From Selaginella moellendorffii (taxonomy: Eukaryota > Streptophyta > Lycopodiopsida > Selaginellales > Selaginellaceae): DNA of 64,000 bases. How positions within the stretch are numbered: the first letter of the stretch is position 1; every line of letters begins with the position of its first letter. Below the pieces are notes generated by a model. The model did not search any database and had not been told where the DNA came from. It was given only the letters and a program-made list of their open reading frames with translations. This document shows positions 56,701-64,000 of this stretch, one piece after another. The stretch is taken from positions 3,085,478-3,149,477 of the forward strand of contig NW_003314270.1 in NCBI RefSeq assembly GCF_000143415.4, given 5' to 3'. The translations under genes and the position numbers were made by a program.

Positions 56701-59394
56701 TGAGTAGTGCGGCTCGAAAGAATAGTCCGCCGCAGTTGTACTCGACAACGCATTTGCCCTTGGAGTCGGAAGCAGGTGACCCACCCGCTATTGCGTTGAA
56801 GACCCAGCTGAGCATTTCCCATGCTGCACCTGGAGCTTTCTTTGGATTCGAAAGCTCCATAGCCGTCTTCAGTTCCTCAGGCATGGGTAAATTGACCTCC
56901 CTCAGATCAATTCGATCGGCCTTGTCGAACGAAGCTAGGAAGTCACTCCAGTCCCACTCTGCTGCAGGACCAATAACAAGGGCGAGTGTGAAGATGCGGA
57001 CATTCGTCGGTATCTTCTTCTTAGCCATTATCCCATGGATCTCCCGCATCTCCTTGCCTTTCAACCGAGCCTTCACCTCGTTCAAGGCCTTCCAGAACTT
57101 GTGATAGGATTCGGAGTCGTAGATCATATAGTGGACTGAAGATTCCACCTCCGCAAGTCCCACCATTAAGTCAATGATAGAGCTGACTTCGTCTGCATGA
57201 GTGATCTCCTCGTTTGTGAAGTCCATCACACAAAAGATGTTCTTGACCTGCTCATCTCCGCGGGAAACGATGCTCCTCCACCTTTGATCCTCATCCGAAT
57301 TCAAGTATACCCGGTAAGGTTCTCGATAGGCCTCTACTGCGGGGTCGAGCTGTTTCTGAAGCCGACGGTCGACATCAATCTTAATGAAATTTGGATACTG
57401 ATCCAACTTCTCAGCTTTACTTTTCGTGGCATCCCGCAGCAGATCGATGAACTTGGGGGCCCCCTTCACGTACTCGTCGATGTCTTCATTTGACAACTCC
57501 AGCGCTTCCATCATCTCTTGCGTGGTGTCGATGCTCACCCTCTCCATGGCCACTTGCTCGAAGATCCAATCCTTCAATAGCGCACGAGCTCTCAGAGTCG
57601 TGCACAAGTCCTCGTATGTCACAATATGGCCGGGAGTCATTTTGGTCTTGTTGAAGACTACCTCACCACGTAAAAGAGCATTAGCCACTGTCAGAAGGTC
57701 GTCATCGTCTAGAGACCGCGAGAAACGCAAGGCGTTGAGCTTCAAATCATTGGGCTTCCGGCCGTCCTCCACACCCATTGAGTTTGGCAACTCCCCGTCA
57801 TGGTACCTCCTCAGCACATCTACCCATTTGTCAAAAACAACTTTTGTCGCGAGTAGAATGTTATGGATGCTGAGTGTGTCATTGACCCCCAGTGTTTTCG
57901 AGAGAAGACTCGAGAATTCCTGCAATGGAAATGGCGTGAGGCCACATGCTATGCCACATGCAACAAGGCTTACCTGCCAGGCGCTAGTTGCTAGTGCACG
58001 TCCTTGTCCTGGTTTTTGTGGCTTCTTTAGTTGAACCCAGAGCTTCCGTGTTCGTGCCAATGTCTCGTGCAGACCCGATTTGTAGCACGTTTCTTGCTTG
58101 ACATTCTGCGCGTGGGAGATGTATATGATAGATCGGAGGGGCGAGTTGCCTTTTATCAGGCGGACAACTCTTGTCTTGAAGACTTTCTTCACCTCCTCGC
58201 CCACCATAATATCCACAACTATCTCTTGCATCGCCAAGCTAGAATGCTGCCCGGAGACGGCATAGAACCGGATGTTCTGATCGTCCAACACCTTCCTATT
58301 GATCAAGTCTGGAAACTTCGTCTCGCCCTTCATTGTTCGGTAGTAGGGGATCACGTCTGCGATGTCAGGTGTTACTGGACTTGCCAGCATCTTCTGCTTC
58401 AGTTTCTCCACCCACTCATCAGATACTAGCCTGTGGTTGTATTTGCTTTGGATGTCGATATGGCTCACGTCGATTGTATATACTTTGTTGGAATAGTAAC
58501 AAGTACTACTATCTGCGACGATTTTTGCTGCCTCTTCTTGCTCTTTCTGCTCTTTGCGGCTCTTCTTTTTGGTGGGTGTAGTGTTCGAACCCAAGGCAAT
58601 GGCATCACTGAGTAGCTTCTTTTTTGGAGCAGGAGAGTCGGACGTCGGCTTGAGCTTGACCACCCTTTTCTGCTTCGAGGTAGTTTCCAGATCGACCCCC
58701 TTCCCCTTTGCTTCGCGAACTGGAGTCACTCTCAATGGCTCAATGTTGGAATATAGTTTTTGAACATCGCCGTAGGTGAGGTCCGTGGATTCCATGTGAT
58801 CTTCATAGACCCGGAGCGTCTTTGAAATTGTGGGCCTCCTGGACAACCTCTCCCTAGCTCCCTCTAGGAATTCCTCATAGCCGCTGCCCCCCTCCGGGAA
58901 GCCGCTAGGATGTGCAAGGTGGATCTTGAAGGCAGATGCTGTCTCTACCACAAGTGCCAGTCCATATTCTTGCATGGAACTGCATGGAGTGTCTGTCACT
59001 TGGATGAGGATCCCCATGCATTCTTTTCTCCCACCATCTGTGTTGTACAGCCTCAGATCCTCGCCTTCCATCCCGAAAGTCCAACTGGTGAGCTCCTCCC
59101 CCTTCTCTGCATCCATATTGACAGTGGCTGGAAGAAGAACGCAATTCCTCGCCTGTTCAGAAATGCACAACAATTAGAGCTGACAGATGAAAAACTAGTA
59201 GCTGGAAATAACGTGAGGCCACACGCCATTCACCACTGCATCAGATGTCTTGAGGCTGCATCCTAAGATGGCGTGAGGCTACACGCCATCTGTAACCGGA
59301 CTGCACTCGAGAGCCCAATCGGTGCATGCCAATGTTGCTACTGAATGGCATGTGGCCTCATGCCATTTTCTACTTGGCCTAAAAGACTTACCAT
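53772..59394 (-). pseudogene. Gene B copy 2: ParB-like / HAD fusion, stop in the HAD domain
   Basis: Same exon plan as copy 1, from ATG 59,394-59,392 to TGA 53,774-53,772. It is open where copy 1 has its stop (CGA at codon 796), giving one continuous frame from 59,152 into the next intron at about 56,596. A CAG of copy 1 (44,363-44,365) is TAG here (54,011-54,009), which removes about 80 residues of the HAD domain. The acidic repeat is 15 residues shorter. Confidence 0.8.
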
Positions 59395-61963
59395 TTGAAG
59401 CCGAATGGAGGAGTGACAACCGGACTCGCTGGCGAATGTGCACTGTGTGTGCAGCGGATCGTAGCAGCAAGGCTACTCTGCCACTTACAGTTGGAGAGTG
59501 GCACTGAAATCTCCCGGGATGCCAAGTGGGCTGCGTGTGGGTGGCGGAGTGGGCGGCGGAGTTGGCGGCGAAGTTACAAACTGGGTGTGTCTTGAAGTGG
59601 ACGTCGATGCACACGAGCGCGATGCGAGCGCGAGTGTGATGCAAGCGCGAGTGGACGCCGATGCACACGAGAAACCTGTAGAGAAGTGGGAGCGCGAGTG
59701 GGAGCGCGATGCGAGCGCGAGTGTGCGAGCGCGAGTACGAAGGAAAATGCAAAACCTAACCTCACACGCGCGAAATGTCACGACGGTTGGTAATCCCGCC
59801 ACGTCATCATTTCTCGGACTTGGGCGCCACCATTAATTTCTGGATCGGCGCGCGTATGCGTGAAATCCAAAAGAAATCCGCAACGTCATCATTCCTCGGA
59901 CTGCATGCACGCGAAATCCAAAAGAAAGATCATGATTGGGATATCATTTAATACCCTCGCTATATTTATACCATGCATGATTGGATATTCCAAAGCATCT
60001 TGTATTTCCAAAAATGCCAGATGTTCAGCTAAATAAATTGTCAGAGGATTTGATGTGACGTTCAAGCATGTGGGCTCATGCAATTTTGATCCCAAAAAAT
60101 GCACCAAAAAATGCTCGGCGTCATATGGCGTTATCTCTTGAATGGCGTGGGGCCGCATGCCATTTTCAGGAGCACATAGGAGTATATTCCTAGAATATTC
60201 TGACACGCGCGAGATTGGTTTGAGTTTCCTGGAGATCCAACCGTTAGATCGCAACTAGATTTTACAGAATGGTATACAATGTCCTTCTTGATGACCCTGC
60301 AAAGAAGCATCTCGATCGGACACTACATGAGACCACACGAGCCTTACAATGTTTCAGGGGCATTTGCCATAGATCCGACCGTTATTTTGCTCCAAGATTC
60401 TACAGTTTGGTGTGCACTGACCTTTCCATCGACACTGCAAAGGGACATCACAATCAGATGCGGGATCACAAGAAACCAACTTCACTAACTCTGGTTTCAC
60501 CAAGATCTACGTAAGGAGTTATGAAATGAAAGGACCCTCTCTATTGAAATGTGTTTATGGTCCTAGGGGCATTGTGACATATCAAAGGATTTTGCATCAA
60601 GTTCTGTATTTGCATGTTTATCAAGCTACTGAATTGCTAAACCCTAAACCCTAAACCCTAACCCTAAACATGTGGCAAATGCTGCGTGAAGAAAGATGCC
60701 CTTTCTGGGCAAATGCTGTAAGAGGCAGATTCCGAGCAGATGTATCTCAGGCCAGCGAAGGGGACAAACGAAAACTAGCTATAAACATGACGGGATGCAA
60801 ATAGATTACTAGGCTGGTCCTGCGAAAATCAAAAACCATAATTGAAAACATTGAAAATGCAAAAAGAAAGGTTTATAATATTTTTGAATTTTAAGCAACC
60901 AAATGAATGTAAGTAGGGCATGTGTTTGTAAGTTTAAAAATGCCTCAACCACTTAAATTCCCAAGTAAATAAAGCTGTTTCTATTTTTGGTACAGGTAAA
61001 CTTTATAGCGTGTGGGCTCATGCAATTTTGAACCCAAAAATGCACCAAAAAATGCTCGACTAGCATTATTCTTTGAATGGCGTGTGGCCTTATATTGCCA
61101 TAAATGGACGTACACACACAGCATAATTATTCCTTTACATGGCGAATAATCTTGGCGCAGATCGCTGACATGGCATGGCAAAGTTCGAATCACTGACATG
61201 GCACAGCTGGATCGAGGCAAGGACATGATGTGACAAAGTTCAACCTCCGACAGCAAAGTCTAGAAGCTACTCAGTTTGAAATTTGTCAGAGGAATCATAA
61301 GATCTGGTTTGTCAGAGGATTTGATGTGACGTTCAAGCGCGTGTTATTTTTGAATTCTCGAACTCATTCCTAGGTCTATCATTTTTGTGCGCCGTGTTCT
61401 TGGTTCCGCTGAGCGCAGTGAGCGCTGCTTGTGTAAGCGGCGTTGTGAGCTGTGGTTTATGCGTCTACAAGCGGTTGCGGCATTGCGAGCGCCATTGCGA
61501 GCGGCAGTTTATGCGAGTGGCAGTTTGTGCAAGCGGCGCTACGAGCAGTTGCGGTGTTGCGAGCGGCGCTACGAGTAGTTGCGGTGTTGCGAGCGGCACT
61601 GTCTTTGGTGTGGCTACCGCTTCCTCTTGATATTCGGCACTTGTGCTTCCTGGTATGTTCACTATGGAATGGTTTAGGACCACATTTAGAAATGGCATGA
61701 GGCCACATGCCATCTTGGGCCCTTGCAATTTCATGGCTAGCGTATTGTCATGTATGTTTTTACTTGCCTGCAGCTGTGTGTATATCAAGATGGCATGAGG
61801 CCTCATGCCAATTTTGTGAATGCGAAATTTCACGTGGGTGTCAATAACATGTTTGAATAATGGCATGTGGCCTCATGCTATTGAGGTTGTTTGGTATGTT
61901 ATGATTTAGGCCATTCTCCAATCATTTTTTGTATGGTCTTAACTTCTTTTCTGCACTTTCAGA
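59395..61963. promoter_or_regulatory. Divergent control region between genes A and B, copy 2
   Basis: Same parts as in copy 1, inverted: CTCGCGCTC minisatellite (about 59,590-59,745), a palindrome near 60,142, a single long-form repeat unit with TTTAGGG run (60,638-60,669), the CG-rich minisatellite (about 61,457-61,600) and palindromes at 61,692, 61,790 and 61,858. It is shorter by two 871-bp units and by about 200 bp near the gene A side. Confidence 0.65.
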
Positions 61964-64000
61964 ATGGCCTTCAGGGTTGGGGAAAAGGTTTACATTTTGA
62001 ATGGTGGGAAGAGAGTTGCAAAAGGGACCCTTGTGTCTATGGATCGGAACTTTGTTATACACTGTCAAAGGCTTGGGGAAGGCAATGCTGCTGTATTAGT
62101 AGAGACTGTCTTCGATGGGAATGTGGTCGCTATTGAACAAGGAGAGATGGTCGTCGGGGTAAATGTTGTTGTTGCCTTGAAAAATCTGCAGAAGAAAGCA
62201 GATGTTGGGGACAGCGCAAGTGCGACGCATGTTCCCTCCATGGATCTTAAGAACCGTGCTACATGGATTCAGGCAAAGGTGTTTCTAAACAACCCCGAGG
62301 GGGAGGTGGTAGCTGAGGGCTTAGCCACAGTTGTCGATCCAAGAGATGCGGTTGCTAATCAAGAATTGGGCTGGGATGATATTGGAGTTGCGATTTTAGA
62401 GGTTGTTGACACAGAAGAAAACAGTCTGACTATTGGAAGCATTGTGCGGTGGAAATTGAGGCATTTAGTGTTTGAGAATGTGAAGGATTCACAATCAAAC
62501 ACCACTACAACTGATGACAGAACATCTCTTCATGGGAAAAGAAAGTACACCTTCCTACAGTGCAGCCAAAGGGATCTGAGCAACGAACCGAAAAGGCAGA
62601 AAATGGCGATGGAGGTTCGAATGGTCTCGACAGTTGCTTGTTGCAAGAGGAGGTGCTGTCAACATGCTGATTGGGATGCTATTGAAGAGGAGAGAGCAAG
62701 ATACAAGACATTGTCCTGGAAGGCAGCTCGCAATTTTGTGTATGAGGCATTACGGTCATCTGTTGATGCTTCAGAACATCAGGTGGGGGGCATGGTCTTC
62801 CAGAGGGGTTTGGTCTGCATGAAGGCATGGAGAATCATTTATGGAGTCCCTCGAAGCATATTCTACAGAATCAAAACTGAGTTCGAGGAACAAAGGGTTC
62901 AATAGGCAGTCCATGGGAACGACGGTACGCACAAAACCAGGGGTCATGTTGTATATGGAGAGGCAATCTTCAAGAGGTTTGTCGAGACATGTAGCGAGCA
63001 GCAACCACATAAAACCCGCCTCTTGGAAGATGGAACACGAGACACCCAATGAGTTCTCCCTTCCATGTATACCAAGGGGGCCATATTGGAAGATGTGAAT
63101 CGGGAACTCCAGAGTAATGGCTACAGGAAGCTGAGCCAATCTAGATTTAGTAGATTGTAGAGCAACAGGTTCAGGGATGTGAGTATAGGAAAGTACTCCA
63201 GCTTTTCAAAGTGTGACGAGTGCACTGCTATCAAAATGGCTTTGTCGAAGAATTCTTGCAGCGCTCAAGAGCGAGAGACGTTGGTTAGAAGGCGGCTCGA
63301 CCACAACATCGAGCAGAGAAGCTGCAGGACTGCATATTATCATAACAGGATTCTCTCCATGGAGAGACCTGACTCTTACCTCTGCATCATCCACGACAAA
63401 ATGGACCAGAAAAAGACGTGTTTACCTCGACTCAATCCTGCCCCCAAGGTAATCTCTTCATCCATGCAGCTGCTTGTGTCTCTGTTTGGCATAATCGCTC
63501 ATGGGCATGGTGCCCAGAACTATGGGAACTTCTTTGTACCTCTATGGGGTGGCGGGGGTGCAAACATGATGATTGCGTCCCTAGCAAAACACTTAAGGTC
63601 TCTGCAAAGTGCGCAGACTGAGCTGAACGGCCAACCCTTGCATAAGGCCCTTGTCGATCGAACCCCATACAGGGTTCAGCTGGAGGAGGAGCAAAGGCTT
63701 GCAGTATCGCGTGGGGCCCCATGCCATCTCAGTGAATATGTTGGCCGTCAGATTGTAGGGTTATCACGTGAGGCCTCTTGCCATTCCGACGAGGCTAGTC
63801 GCCCGGTGAATGCACAGCCTCATCCAAATGAAGCAGAATCTCAAGGAAGTTCTTGCGGCCGATGTGGCCTTCCACCCCATCTTCTGCTCCAAACAGACAA
63901 TGCTGGCAGTGAGAACAAAAACATGTACGTCTTCGCGTACTTGGCGATGCTTGTTGCCAAAGGCATATTTGAACGGTTACACTTGGCAACGAAACCCCTC
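61964..64000 (+). pseudogene. Gene A copy 2: transposase-like, three stops, 3' end outside window
   Basis: Colinear with gene A of copy 1. Stops are TAG at 62,903-62,905 (CAG in copy 1), TGA at 63,050-63,052 (CGA in copy 1) and TAG at 63,158-63,160 (TGG in copy 1). It has AGA where copy 1 has its TGA. The DKMDQKK segment is retained, and the DN..SENKN segment lies at about 63,890-63,925. Confidence 0.8.

Larger units (their letters stand above)
53330..64000. mobile_element. Giant TIR DNA transposon, copy 2 (inverted; runs out of window)
   Basis: Begins with the same 24-bp terminal repeat (53,330-53,353) and follows copy 1 in inverse order: position sums with copy 1 are 98,374 at gene B's 3' end, 98,329 after the acidic repeat, 98,317 near 60.2 kb, 96,575 after loss of two 871-bp units and 96,373 in gene A. 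So the copies are colinear apart from a few indels. The base window ends inside gene A. The flank before the repeat is GATG, not TTAA. Confidence 0.93.

Overview
The window is nuclear DNA of a land plant. The best evidence is a CHASE-domain hybrid histidine kinase of the cytokinin-receptor type, a plant auxilin-like J-domain gene, a nuclear gene for mitochondrial ribosomal protein S11 and an F-box gene. Introns are very short (mostly 50-130 bp), plant-type Ty3/gypsy elements are abundant and TTTAGGG repeats occur. This would fit a lycophyte such as Selaginella, but the species is inferred, not proven.

Layout. 1-10,256 is a compact genic segment: auxilin-like gene (minus, 3' end outside the window), uS11m (plus), the histidine kinase (plus, 11 exons rebuilt in frame) and an F-box gene (plus). 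From 10,257 on there are almost only mobile elements and their debris: AT-rich sequence with a hairpin, a MITE-like inverted repeat and a solo LTR (10.3-14.6 kb); a decayed Ty3/gypsy element on the minus strand with an RNase H-like domain placed before the RT (17.9-23.0 kb); a non-autonomous LTR element with a 4.1-kb non-coding interior (23.1-28.0 kb); and a second Ty3/gypsy element stretching from about 29.4 to 51.7 kb because a 14,376-bp DNA transposon has landed in its chromodomain. Its RT also carries a tandem array of a miniature LTR element (47.5-48.6 kb).

The striking object is that 14.4-kb transposon (30,669-45,044). It has 24-bp terminal inverted repeats and a TTAA target duplication. 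Removing it together with one TTAA restores an open chromodomain reading frame, which fixes both ends to the base. A second copy lies in opposite orientation from 53,330 to beyond the window end. Each copy carries two divergent genes. Gene A is a transposase resembling DUF7869-type proteins. Gene B is an 11-exon gene for a predicted 1,663-residue protein: a ParB/sulfiredoxin-like segment, a possible methyltransferase-like segment, a Lys-rich and acidic linker and a C-terminal FCP1-like HAD domain. Between the genes lies a control region with CG-rich minisatellites and an expandable 871-bp tandem repeat that includes TTTAGGG arrays.

The element is studded with about 17 near-complete copies, plus half copies, of a 22-bp palindrome (half-site ATGGCRTGNGG). 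They sit in five of gene B's ten introns, in two places in its coding sequence, in gene A and in the intergenic region. One length difference between the two copies has its breakpoints inside such palindromes. I propose that the palindromes are the element's own recognition sites, perhaps for the ParB-like protein, by analogy with ParB-parS. Both copies are decaying by C-to-T/G-to-A stops, mostly at different codons, so no intact copy is visible here.
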